From Arthrobacter sp. OVS8 (lineage in GTDB: Bacteria; Actinomycetota; Actinomycetes; Actinomycetales; Micrococcaceae): DNA of 64,000 nt. Below, piece by piece: positions 9,426 through 19,090 of this stretch. The first letter of the stretch is position 1; every line of letters begins with the position of its first letter. Made by a program: the position numbers and the translations under genes. The DNA lies in assembly GCA_028370155.1 (NCBI GenBank), contig CP116670.1, positions 868,001 through 932,000 of the forward strand. Reading direction: 5' to 3'. A model generated the notes under the pieces. It had not been told where the DNA came from and did not search any database. It saw only the letters and a list, made by a program, of their open reading frames with translations.

Positions 9426-11109
9426 ATGACAACCTCTTCCTTGGTGCTCGGCCCGATGATGCGCTACGTCGATGAGAACTCGGCGAGCGTCTGGGTGGAG
9501 ACCCGGTCCGCTGCCCGGGTCACCGTCCGCGCCGGCGGCAGGCAATGGCAGGCCGCCACGTTCGCGGTTCACGGTCACCACTACGCGCTGGTGGAGCTGG
9601 ACGGTCTGGAGCCAGGCACGGTGACGCCCTACGTCCTCGACATCAACGGAAGCCAGGTCTGGCCCGATCCCGGCTCGGAGTTCCCGCCGTCCATGATCGC
9701 GACGCTCCAGCCCGGCAAGCCGCTGCGGATGGCCTACGGTTCCTGCCGCACCAGCGTCCCGCACGATCGGTCAGGCAACCGGACACACGGCATCGACTCA
9801 CTGCGTGCCTACGCCCTCAAGATGGCCTCCGGCGACGACACGCCGTGGCCTGACCTGGTGGCGTTCCTCGGGGACCAGGTCTACGCGGACTTGACCAGCG
9901 AGCAGATGCAGGAGTTCATCCGCGCACGGCGCGACATCGACGAACCGCCCGGCGAGGAGCTCAAGGACTACGAGGAATACGCCCACCTCTATTTCCTGGC
10001 CTGGTCAGACCCCGCGAACCGGTGGCTGCTGTCCACCCTCCCCAGCGCCATGATCTTCGATGACCACGACATCCGCGACGACTGGAACACCTCACTGAGC
10101 TGGAAGAAGGAAATGGAGGCCACCTCCTGGTGGCATGGCCGGATCGTCGCGGGGCTGGCCTCCTACTGGGTCTACCAGCACCTCGGGAACTTGTCGCCGC
10201 AGGAACGGGCCGAGGACGCGATCTGGCAGCACATCGCGGACCACTCGGGCGAGGACGAGATCGACGTCAGCGCGCAGCTGGACCTTTTCGCGGATCGGGC
10301 CGATCGGGACCCCGAATCCTACCGGTGGAGCTACTGCCGTGATTTTGGCGACACCCGGCTGATCGTGGTGGACTCCCGCGCCGCCCGGAACCTGGAGCCG
10401 GACCACCGGGCACTGGTGGACGAGACGGAAATGGCCTGGCTCGACGGCCGGATGCGCGGCGGATTCCGCCACCTGCTGGTGGCGACGTCACTGCCCTTCC
10501 TGCTGCCGATGGGTTTGCACTACGTCGAGTCCTGGAACGAGGCCGTTTCCCAGGGTGCGTGGGGAAACGTGCCGCCCGCATCGGCGAAAAGCTGCGCCAG
10601 GCGGTGGACCTTGAACACTGGGGAGCCTTCCAGAACAGCTTCCGGGAGGTGGCGGCCATGGTGAGCGAGGTGGCCGACGGCAAACGCGGCCCGGCCCCGG
10701 AAACCGTGACTTTTCTCTCCGGAGACGTCCACTACTCCTACGTCTCGGAGGTGCAACGCACCTCGGGCAGCAGGATCATGCAGGCCGTCTGCTCCCCATC
10801 CGAAACCCGCTGCCCCGGCTGATGAGGTCTTTCGCGGCCGTGATGTCCTACGGCCTGGCCACACCGGTGGGCGCCCTGGTTGCGCGCTCGGCCAAGGTCC
10901 CGGACCCGCCGTTCCGCTGGTCTGGCGTCAAGGGGCCGTGGTTCGACAACAACCTTGCCTGCCTGGAGGTGGCACCGGAGGGGCTGAAACTGTGGTGGCA
11001 GACCGGCGTCGTGGACGGCGGGGACCAGCTGCATCCCGGACTGAAACTCGTTTCCTCCGTCACGGTGGCCCCGCGCCGGGCGGAGGAGCCCGCCAGCGGC
11101 CGTCCGTGA
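9426..11109 (+). CDS. PhoD-like metallophosphatase (alkaline phosphatase D family, frameshifted)
   Basis: About 561 residues across three frames; one base is missing near 10560 (GGGGAAACG) and one C near 10802 (TGCTCCCCAT). Metal-site motifs of the PhoD family are present: GDQVYAD, FDDHDIRDDW, and SGDVHYSY. A fibronectin-like N-terminal part (residues 5-90) precedes the catalytic domain, as in PhoD. No signal peptide is visible, so a cytoplasmic phosphodiesterase/phosphatase role is more likely than a secreted one. Its stop overlaps the start of the LssY-domain gene (GTGA), so they are coupled. Confidence 0.85.
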
Positions 11110-12383
11110 AAGGGCGGCGCCGGGGCCCACTTCCGGGCAATACCGATACGGTGCTGGACCGGGCGCTGTTTGTGTTTAGTGGCGTTGCCGCCCTCTGGCT
11201 GGCCACATTGCTTTTCGAGGAGAGCCTGCAGCGGGACATGGCCTGGTTCTCCATAGTATTCTGGGCTGCCCTGGCGTACCTGGTTCTGCCCAGAGTCCAT
11301 CGGATCCTGACGAAGGTCTATCTTCCTGACTACTTCATCGGCCGGGCACGGACAAGCGACGGCCTGCTGGGTGACCCGGTCAACCTGGCCTTGCTCGGAA
11401 GCGGGGATCAGGTCTATGCCGCCATGCACCGGGCGGGCTGGACGCAGGCCGACGACGTCGATCTGAAGAGCAGCCGCCGGATCATCCTGTCAACCCTGAC
11501 TCGGCGGAGCTATGCGGAGGCGCCGGTCAGCCCGCTCTTCATCTTTGGCCGCCAGCAGGACTTTGCGTATCAGCAGGAGGTCGACGGGAGCCCGGGCAAA
11601 CGGCATCACGTCCGTTTCTGGCGCTGCCCGCCCGGGTGGGTGCTGCCCGGCGGCGTTCGGGTCGATTGGCTCGCCGCCGGCACGTACGACCGATCCGTAG
11701 GGTTGTCGCTGTTCACCCTCCAGATCACGCACAAGATCGAGGAGAACACCGACGACGAAAGAGACTACATCCTGGCCACCCTGAAGAAGGCCGTACCCGA
11801 GGCGGAAGTCTCGGTCATCCGGGATTTTTCGACCGGATACCATGCGCGCAATGGCGGCGGCGACACGATTTCCACCGACGGGGACTTGCCGGTCGTCGAC
11901 CTTGCGCCCGTCATCGCGGTTACGGCAGATCCGCCCCGGCTGCCGAGGGTCGGCCGGAGACGGCCCACCCCGACGCTGTTCGGGGGCGTCCTCGTGTTTT
12001 TTCGCGGTATCGCTGCCCTCGTCCTGGCCGCCTCACTGCTGATCGGGGGCAATCCCGCGGCGGCAGCAGAACCGGCCGGGCTGTCGCCAGCCGCTGCGAC
12101 TGTCCTCGCGGTGTTCGGCGTCGGAGAGATCCTCCTGGCCTGGGGTGTTCTTCGGGGCGGAAACCTCGCCAGGGTCCTGGCCATGCTGCTCAGCGCGGCC
12201 GCCATCGTCACCCAGGCCGTCAATGTCCTCAACGGCGGCCCAAGTGTGAACTTCCGGACCAACCTTCTGGGTCTCTCCTTGGACATCCTCCTCATCATCG
12301 CCCTCACCAGCGAGCATTCCCGCACCTACGCCAAGAATTACAGACAGCGTAAGGTCCGGCGCAGTCGGGTCGCCGCTGTGTGA
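11106..12383 (+). CDS. LssY C-terminal domain membrane protein
   Basis: 425 residues, intact. GTG 11106 overlaps the PhoD-like stop. Two membrane segments at the N-terminus (about 20-65) precede a soluble domain of about 170 residues with YLPDYFIGRARTSDGLLGDP and TYDRSVGLSLFTLQITHKI, which matches the LssY C-terminal domain found in secretion/PAP2-associated proteins. Three more membrane segments lie in the last third. The function of the domain is not established; coupling to a phosphatase suggests a role with phosphorylated envelope material. That role is inference. Confidence 0.75.
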   Translation: MKGRRRGPLPGNTDTVLDRALFVFSGVAALWLATLLFEESLQRDMAWFSIVFWAALAYLVLPRVHRILTKVYLPDYFIGRARTSDGLLGDPVNLALLGSGDQVYAAMHRAGWTQADDVDLKSSRRIILSTLTRRSYAEAPVSPLFIFGRQQDFAYQQEVDGSPGKRHHVRFWRCPPGWVLPGGVRVDWLAAGTYDRSVGLSLFTLQITHKIEENTDDERDYILATLKKAVPEAEVSVIRDFSTGYHARNGGGDTISTDGDLPVVDLAPVIAVTADPPRLPRVGRRRPTPTLFGGVLVFFRGIAALVLAASLLIGGNPAAAAEPAGLSPAAATVLAVFGVGEILLAWGVLRGGNLARVLAMLLSAAAIVTQAVNVLNGGPSVNFRTNLLGLSLDILLIIALTSEHSRTYAKNYRQRKVRRSRVAAV

Positions 12384-12387
12384 GCAT

Positions 12388-12410
12388 GGGGTCAAATCAG
12401 GGGTCAAATC
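12388..12410. repeat. Direct repeat of 11 bases (GGGGTCAAATC) at the rhaB 3' end
   Basis: Two copies of GGGGTCAAATC separated by a single A lie between the converging LssY and rhaB genes; the second copy contains the rhaB stop codon. Whether this is chance or a mobile-repeat remnant cannot be said from one site. Confidence 0.35.
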
Positions 12411-13915
12411 CTTGGGATCGCGTGCGGCGACTGCAATGGCCCGCTTTTCGCCGCCGCCGGCTGGTACCGCTCCAGCGCTGCGCCACCGGACACGATTTTC
12501 CTCAGATCGGCGAGCCCTCCTGAGAGTTCGCCCGAGGCCCGGGCCTGGACCAGCACGTTGCCGAGGGCGGTCGCCTCGACAGGGCCCGCGACGACGGATT
12601 TGCCCGTCGCGTCGGCGGTGAGCTGGCACAGGAGCCTGTTCTGCGATCCGCCCCCACAACGTGCACAACGTCGATGGCCCGGCCGGCGAGCCGCTCGGCG
12701 TCGTTGATGGTCCGGGCGTAGCCGGCTGCCAGGCTGTCGAGGATGCAGCGGACGATCGCTGCGGGCTCGTCCGGCAGGACCGCGCCGTCCCTCTGCGCCG
12801 CAGCCCGGATCCTCGAGGGCATGTCGTCCGGCGCGATGAAGGCCGGGTCATCGGCATTGATCCGGGGCCCGCCGGCCGGCAGCATCGCGGCGCCGTCCAG
12901 CAGCTCGGCCAATGGAACCGCCGCGCCCTGCGCGGTCCAGGTCCGCTGGCACTCGCTCAGGAGCCAGAGTCCGCCGACGTTGCGCAGGTACCGGATGGTG
13001 CCGTCAACGCCGCGTTCATTGGTGAAGTTCGCCAGCCGGCTCGCCTCCGTGAGCACGGGATGCTTGAGCTCGATGCCCACCAATGACCACGTGCCCGAGG
13101 AAATGTAGGCGAAGTGCTCGGTCTCCGCGGGCACGGCCGCGACCGCAGAGGCGGTGTCGTGCGAACCGACCGCTGTCACCGTGGTCTCCGCCGGCAGACC
13201 GGTCCGCGCGGCAACAGCCGGCAACAGGGTGCCGATGGTTTCGCCGGGCTGGATCAGCGGCGGAAAGAGGTCCGGGGCAGCCCCAGGGCGGCCAGGAACT
13301 CCGTGGCCCACTCCCCGCGACGGCATCGAACAGCCCCGTGGTGGAGGCGTTCGTGGCCTCGGTGCGGCGCCGGCCGGTGAGCAGGAACGCGATCAGGTCC
13401 GGAATCAGCAGGACCTGCACGCCGTCCAGTTCTTTCTCGCTCGCGAGCTGGTAGATCGTAGTGAATTCCAGGAACTGCAGCCCGGTGGTCGCGTAGAGCC
13501 GCTCCGGGGCGAGGCGCCCGTGAACGTGGGCCACGGCGCCACGGCTCCGGTCATCCCGGTAGCTGAAGGGCTGGGCCACGAGCCGGCCGGCGGCGTCCAC
13601 CCGTCCGTAGTCCACAGCCCACGTGTCGATCCCGATGCTGGTGATCCGCTCCCCGTGCGCTGCCGCGCTGGCCGCGGCGGCCGCCAGACCGGTGAGCACT
13701 TCCGCGAACAGCGCGGTGAAATTCCAGCGCAGGCCGCCGCCGGTCTCCATCACGGCGTTGGGGAAACGGTGCACCGTTTCCAGCACAACACCAGGGTTCC
13801 CGCCGTCACGGGTGATCCTGCCCAGTATGACCCGGCCCGAGGAGGCGCCGATATCGACGGCGGCGAACACCGCCCCGGCGCTTGCCGGAGCGTCCGCTGT
13901 TTGCCCGGACTTCAT
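12404..13915 (-). CDS. rhaB: Rhamnulokinase RhaB (frameshifted)
   Basis: About 504 residues once three missing bases (near 13310, 13275 and 12650, all in G/C runs) are restored. FGGY kinase fold: AAVDIGASSGRVILGRI at the N-terminus, GIDTWAVDYG with the catalytic Asp, SSGTWSLVG and HVVGGGSQNRLLCQ in the C-terminal half. It phosphorylates L-rhamnulose to L-rhamnulose 1-phosphate. The ATG overlaps the stop of the upstream aldolase gene (ATGA at 13912-13915), so it is the last gene of the rhamnose operon. Convergent with the LssY gene. Confidence 0.92.
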
Positions 13916-15947
13916 CGGAGGAAGGCGGTGGCGACGCCGGCGTCCACCGGAATGTGGAGGCCGGTGGTGTGCGAGAGCTCATCGCCGGTGAGCACGGCGA
14001 CGGCGTTGGCCACGTTTTCCGGGAGGACTTCTCGTTTGAGCAGGGTGCGCTGGGCGTAGTACTTGCCCAGGTCCTGCTCGTCGACGCCGTAGACGGCGGC
14101 GCGTTTGGCGCCCCAGCCGCCGGCGAAGATCCCGGAGCCGCGGACCACACCGTCGGGGTTGATGCCGTTGACCCTGATCCCGTACTCACCCAGTTCGGCC
14201 GCGAGCAGCCGGACCTGATGGGCCTGGTCGGCCTTGGTGGCGGAGTAGGCGATGTTGTTCGGACCCGCGAAGACGGAGTTCTTGGAGGAGATGTAGACGA
14301 TGTCCCCTCCCATGCCCTGGTCGATCAGGACCTTCGCCGCGGCCTTGGACACCAGGAACGAGCCCTTCGCCATGACGTTGTGCTGGATGTCCCAGTCCTT
14401 CTCCGTGGTCTCCAGCAGGGGTTTGGAGATGGAGAGCCCGGCGTTGTTGACCACCAGGTCCAGGCCGCCGAAGGCCAGCACGGCGGCGTTCACGGCGGCG
14501 AGGACCTGGGCTTCGTCGGTGACATCGGCCTGGATCCCGACGGCGACGTCGGAGCCGCCGAGCTCCGCGGCGACAGCGCGGGCGCTGTCCAGGTTCAGGT
14601 CCGCGATGACCACGCAGGCGCCCTCGGCGGCGAGCCGGGTGGCGATGGCCTTGCCGATGCCCGACGCCGACCCGGTCACCAGCGCGATGCGGCCCGCGTG
14701 GCTCTTGGGCTTGGGCATCCGGGCGAGCTTTGCCTCCTCCAGCGCCCAGTATTCGATCCGGAATTTCTCCGATTCCTCGATCGGGGCGTAGCGGGAGACA
14801 GCCTCGGCGCCACGCATCACGTTGATGGCATTGAGGTAGTACTCCCCGGCGACCCGGGCGGTTTGCTTGTCCTTGCCGTAGGAGAACATGCCGACGCCCG
14901 GGACCAGGACGATGGCGGGGTCCGCGCCGCGCAGGGCCGGTGAGTCCGCGCCGGCGTGCCGGTCATAGTAGGCCTGGTAGTCCACCCGGTAGGCGGCGTG
15001 GAGTTCCTTGAGCCGCGCGATGGAGTCCTCGACCGGAGCGTCCGCCGGCAGGTCCAGGACCAGCGGCTTGACCTTGGTCCGCAGGAAGTGGTCCGGGCAG
15101 GACGTGCCCAGCGCACCCAGCCGCGGGTGTTCGGCGCCTTCAAGGAAGTCCAGGACCGCGGCGTCGTCGCTGAAATGCCCGACGACGGGCTTGTCGCTCG
15201 AGGCCAGTCCGCGGATTACGGGGCCCAGGGCGGCGGCCTTTGCGTGGCGTCCGGCTTCCGGGAGGGCGGCGTAGCCCGGCAGCTTGGCTCCGAAGGGTTC
15301 GGGCCGGCCGTGCTCGGCGATGTATTTCTCGGCCTGCTCAATGATCCACAGGGAGTTGGTTTCGGCGTCCTCGCTGGTGTCGCCCCAGGCCGTGGTGCCG
15401 TGGCCGCCCAGGATGGTGCCGACGGCCTGCGGGTTCGCGTCCTTGATCGCGGCGATATCCAGGCCCAGCTGGAAACCGGGGCGCCGCCACGGCACCCAGG
15501 CCACCTTCTCGCCGAATATCTCCTTGGTGAGGGCCTCGCCGTCGGCGGCCGTGGCGATCGCGATGCCCGCGTCCGGGTGGAGGTGGTCCACGTGGGCGGC
15601 GTCGACGAGCCCATGCATGGCGGTGTCGATTGAGGGGCGGCGCCGCCCTTGCCGTGCAGGCAGTAATCGAACGCGGCCACCATCTCGTCTTCACGCTCGA
15701 CGCCGGGGTAGACGTCCTTGAGTGCCTGCAGCCGGTCCAGGCGAAGGACCGCGAGCCCGGATTCGGTCAGCGTGCCGAGGTCGCCGCCGGAGCCCTTGAC
15801 CCACAGGAGCTGGACGTCCTCGCCGGTCACGGGGTCCCTGTCGGTGCCCTTGGCGGAGGTGTTGCCGCCGGCGAAATTGGTGTTCCGCTTGTCGGCCCCA
15901 AGGCGGTTGGAGCGGGCAACCAGCTGTTCAACTGTTGGATTGGTCAT
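13912..15947 (-). CDS. rhaD: Bifunctional rhamnulose-1-phosphate aldolase / short-chain lactaldehyde dehydrogenase (frameshifted)
   Basis: About 678 residues, one base missing near 15635. The N-terminal ~400 residues are a class II aldolase: TNFAGGNTSAKG and the metal-binding HVDHLHPDAGIA. The C-terminal ~270 residues are an SDR with TGSASGIGKAIA and the YSATK catalytic pair. This fusion (RhaD aldolase-ADH type) cleaves L-rhamnulose 1-phosphate to DHAP and L-lactaldehyde and oxidises the latter. ATG 15947 is four bases after the rhaI stop, and the end overlaps rhaB. Length agrees with the family. Confidence 0.93.
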
Positions 15948-15951
15948 GGTC

Positions 15952-17117
15952 TTAGGCTCCCCATCCGGCCTGGTGGCCGCCCTGGCGTTCGGCATTGATG
16001 TGTTCCTGGTAGCCGCTGGCGGCGAAGGCTGCCATCGGATCGGCGGGCAGGCCCCGTGATTCGCGCCATTCCGCCAGCCCGGGCCGGACGTCGGTGTAGA
16101 ACGCGTCCATCAGCACCGCGTTGGCCGCGAGGACATCCCCGGCGTTCTGGGCGGCGTCAAGGGCTGTGGTGTCGACAAGGAGGGCCCGGGCCGTCATTTC
16201 CTGGACATTGAGCACGGAACGGATCTGTCCGGGGATCTTCCCCTCGATGTTGTGGCACTGGTCCAGCATGAACGCCACCCCGGCGGCCGGCTCCAGCCCG
16301 CCGCCGCGCACCACTTCCGTCATGATGCGGAACAGCTGGAACGGATCCGCGGCACCGACGATCAGGTCATCATCGGCGTAGAAGCGTGAGTTGAAGTCGA
16401 AGGACCCTAGTTTCCCCAGCCGCAGGAGCTGCGCGACGATGAACTCGATGTTGGTCCCGGGTGCGTGGTGTCCGGTATCCAGGCAGACCTTGGCCTTCTC
16501 GCCCAGGGCGGCGCAGTGCACGTAGGAGGTTCCCCAGTCCGGGACGTCGGTGTGGTAGAAAGCCGGCTCGAAGAACTTGTACTCCAGGACCATCCGCTGG
16601 TCCTCGCCGAGCCGGTCATAGACCTTGCGGAGGGATTCGGCCAGCCAGTCCTGGCGGGAGCGCATATTGCCCTGGCCCGGGTAGTTGGTGCCGTCGGCCA
16701 GCCAGATTTTCAGGTCCCGCGAGCCGGTCATGTTCATGATTTCCAGGCACTCGTACATGTGGTCCACGGCCTTTTGGCGCACGGCCGGCTCGCTGTGCGT
16801 GAGGCTCCCGAACTTGTAGTCATCGTCCTGGAACGTGTTGCTGTTGATCGTCCCGAGTTTGACGCCGAGGCCGTCCGCGTATTTCGCGAGTGCCGCGTAG
16901 TCGTCCACTTTGTCCCAGGGGATGTGCAGCGCCACCGAGGGGGCCAGCCCCGTCAGCGCGTTGACCTGGGCGGCGTCGGCGAGCTTTTCCTCGATGGTGC
17001 GGGGGTGCCCGGGGTGGCGAAGACCTTGAACCGGGTGCCGGAATTGCCGAACGCCCACGAGGGCAGTTCGATGCTTTGATGTTCGAGGGTGGTTAGAACG
17101 GCGGTGGGGATAGACAC
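15952..17117 (-). CDS. rhaI: L-rhamnose isomerase (actinobacterial/Pseudomonas stutzeri type, frameshifted)
   Basis: About 388 residues, one base missing near 17000 just after [13 protein letters not shown] 17117 follows AGGAG by six bases. The TIM-barrel metal-site region is visible: [32 protein letters not shown] and [14 protein letters not shown]. It converts L-rhamnose to L-rhamnulose and belongs to the RhaI type, not the E. coli RhaA type. It lies directly between rhaM and rhaD on the same strand. Confidence 0.93.
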
Positions 17118-17118
17118 G

Positions 17119-17496
17119 TCAGTCTCCTAGGGACTTGGACTGGGTGAGGGCGGACGCGGCGGCGTCCAGCTGGTCCTCGAGGTTGAATACTTCGGTCAGT
17201 TGGAGGAATCCCGCATCCGGGGTTCCGTGCAGGTCTTCGAAGAATCCGGACATTTCGGCCTGCCAGCGGGCGTTGACGTCCGTGGCTGCCATCCGGGCCT
17301 GGGCTTCCTCGAGGCTGTCAGTTTCGAAGTAACCGATCAGCAGCCCGTCGGGGCGGAGGAAAAGGGAGTAGTTGTTCCAGCCGGAGGACTTCAGGGCCTG
17401 GAGCATTTCCGGCCAGACGGCGGCGTGCCGGTCCGTGTATTCCGCGATGAGTCCGGGTTTGAGCTGGAGCTGGAAGCAGACGCGCCGGGTGCTCAT
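17119..17496 (-). CDS. rhaM: L-rhamnose mutarotase
   Basis: 125 residues, intact; RhaM proteins are usually 104-110, and the extra residues are a C-terminal tail. The family motifs [10 protein letters not shown], the conserved [12 protein letters not shown] (catalytic His/Tyr region) and WNNYSLFLR are present. It interconverts alpha and beta L-rhamnopyranose for the isomerase. Its ATG overlaps the stop of the upstream isomerase-like gene (ATGA at 17493-17496). Confidence 0.93.
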   Translation of the reverse strand: MSTRRVCFQLQLKPGLIAEYTDRHAAVWPEMLQALKSSGWNNYSLFLRPDGLLIGYFETDSLEEAQARMAATDVNARWQAEMSGFFEDLHGTPDAGFLQLTEVFNLEDQLDAAASALTQSKSLGD

Positions 17497-18941
17497 GGCA
17501 CCACCACCTGCCGGTGTTCGATGCCCAGCAGGGACGCGGCTGCCTTGATGTCCGCCGCGCGGTGTCCGACGCAGAGTGCCCAGTGGTGGCCGATGCCGGT
17601 CTGGCTCCAGTGGTCCACCCAGAGTCCCGGGTCGCCGCCGAAGTCCACGCGCGACGTCGTATTGCCGATCGCCAGCAGCGGGCCGGGCACCACTTCACCC
17701 TCCGAGGTGATGAACACGTAGCTGCCGTCCGGGTCCTGGCCGAGGCCGAACGTGGTGACCGGGCCGTGCCGCACGTCGAATTCGACTGAGACACCCCAGC
17801 CGCGTTTGCCGTGGAAGACGCCGAGGCCCCGCAGCAGCGGATCCTGCGCGGACACCGCCAGGTGGGCGGGGCCGTCGTGGCCCATCTCCACCACGTTGTC
17901 GAAGAAGTTCAGGGCCTGGATTTCGGTGAATGATCCGCCTGCGCCGATCGCCTGCGCGGCGAGCATGGCGATGGAGGTCCGCAGTTCGAATTCCCCGGCC
18001 ATCGGGATTCCCCGGGCCGTGAGGATGGAGGACCCCAGGATCATCCCGGCGCCGAGCCGTTCGTGCTGTTCACCGGCGAGGCCGCGGTGATAGTAGGCCA
18101 CGGAGTCCAGGTCGAAGTCCTCCACGAGCCGGTCCAGGCCGACGGATACTTTGGCACCCCAGGCGAAGTCGTCGTCGTTCACGGATTCGTCAAGGACAAA
18201 CAACTGCCGGGCCAGGTCGAGGCGGTCAGCGACCTCCGCGTCGGTGACCCCGTTGACCCGTTCACGGAGGTCATCGAACTCCAGCACCTCGACGTGCGAG
18301 CCGAAGGTGGTGGAGACGGTGGTGAGGTCGGTGGCGACGTCCAGCATTCCCGGGTACAGGTGGCCCATGAGCCCGTGCCGGGCGTTGCGCAGCCGGGCGC
18401 GGACGCCGGCAGCGTGCACCCACTGGGTGATGCGTTCCCACGCGGACTCCTGCTTGAGGTGTCCGGAGACGGAGCGGAACTCGATGCCGGCGCGGCGGAA
18501 GACGTTGGCGACCTCCGGGACCGGGCATTGGCCGCAGTAGGCGAGCCACTTGCCGGTGTCGAAGTTGGCATGGTCCATAGCCTCGGTGGGCTGCAGGTCA
18601 ATCACCAGGACCGGAGTCTTGGCCCGCTGGGCTATCGGCAGCACCATCGAGGAGGTCAGGTAGGTGGTCAGGAAAATGACGATCAGGTCGCAGTCGGCCA
18701 CGCGCAGCTTTTCGCCGGCCGCGGCGGCTTCCTGCGCGTCGGAGATGAAGCCGGTGTCGACGACGTCGGCGTCGAGTTCCTCGAAGCGGCTGGTGACGTA
18801 GCGGACGGATTCCTGCAACTGGGGCAGCAGCTCGGGAAACTGGGGCCAGTAGGCGCCGAGGCCGCCGGAGACAAGTCCGATGCGGGTGGGCCGGCGGCGG
18901 TGCGGTGTCAGCAGCCGGGCGGCCGGGTGGTTCTGGTTCAT
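17493..18941 (-). CDS. L-fucose/L-arabinose isomerase family protein
   Basis: 482 residues, intact. It has the overall layout of the arabinose/fucose isomerase superfamily: an N-terminal Rossmann-like domain (IGLVSGGLGAYWPQFPELL), a middle domain with CDLIVIFLTTYLTSSMVLP, and a C-terminal sugar-isomerase domain. ATG 18941 with GGAAGG seven bases upstream is chosen over 18958. It lies inside the rhamnose operon although RhaI is also present, so it is not needed for the standard pathway. It could act on a second deoxy sugar such as L-fucose or L-lyxose, or on an intermediate. True activity unknown. Confidence 0.78.
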   Translation of the reverse strand: MNQNHPAARLLTPHRRRPTRIGLVSGGLGAYWPQFPELLPQLQESVRYVTSRFEELDADVVDTGFISDAQEAAAAGEKLRVADCDLIVIFLTTYLTSSMVLPIAQRAKTPVLVIDLQPTEAMDHANFDTGKWLAYCGQCPVPEVANVFRRAGIEFRSVSGHLKQESAWERITQWVHAAGVRARLRNARHGLMGHLYPGMLDVATDLTTVSTTFGSHVEVLEFDDLRERVNGVTDAEVADRLDLARQLFVLDESVNDDDFAWGAKVSVGLDRLVEDFDLDSVAYYHRGLAGEQHERLGAGMILGSSILTARGIPMAGEFELRTSIAMLAAQAIGAGGSFTEIQALNFFDNVVEMGHDGPAHLAVSAQDPLLRGLGVFHGKRGWGVSVEFDVRHGPVTTFGLGQDPDGSYVFITSEGEVVPGPLLAIGNTTSRVDFGGDPGLWVDHWSQTGIGHHWALCVGHRAADIKAAASLLGIEHRQVVVP

Positions 18942-19030
18942 GTGGGTGCCTTCCGGCATGGAAAAGGAACTCGTGGGGCGTTGTGCGCCATCCTCTGGCG
19001 GGGACGGTGCGGCGGAGCTTCGTGGGGGTG

Positions 19031-19058
19031 CCGGGCAGGCTGTCACCAGCCTGCCCGG
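19031..19058 (-). terminator. Intra-operon hairpin after the binding-protein gene
   Basis: Perfect 12-base stem CCGGGCAGGCTG / CAGCCTGCCCGG with a 4-base loop, between the binding-protein stop (19091) and the isomerase-like start (18941). No T-tract follows, so it is more likely a 3' stabiliser or partial attenuator that raises binding-protein expression relative to the enzymes. Confidence 0.55.
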
Positions 19059-19090
19059 CGGCTCAGTAGCGGCGGCTCAGATGCCGCGGC

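Noticed and set aside
8319..9764. A 481-codon minus-strand frame antisense to the second dehydrogenase and the PhoD-like gene
   Set aside because: Low-complexity Gly/Arg/Val-rich translation, no family resemblance, and the plus-strand genes are well supported.
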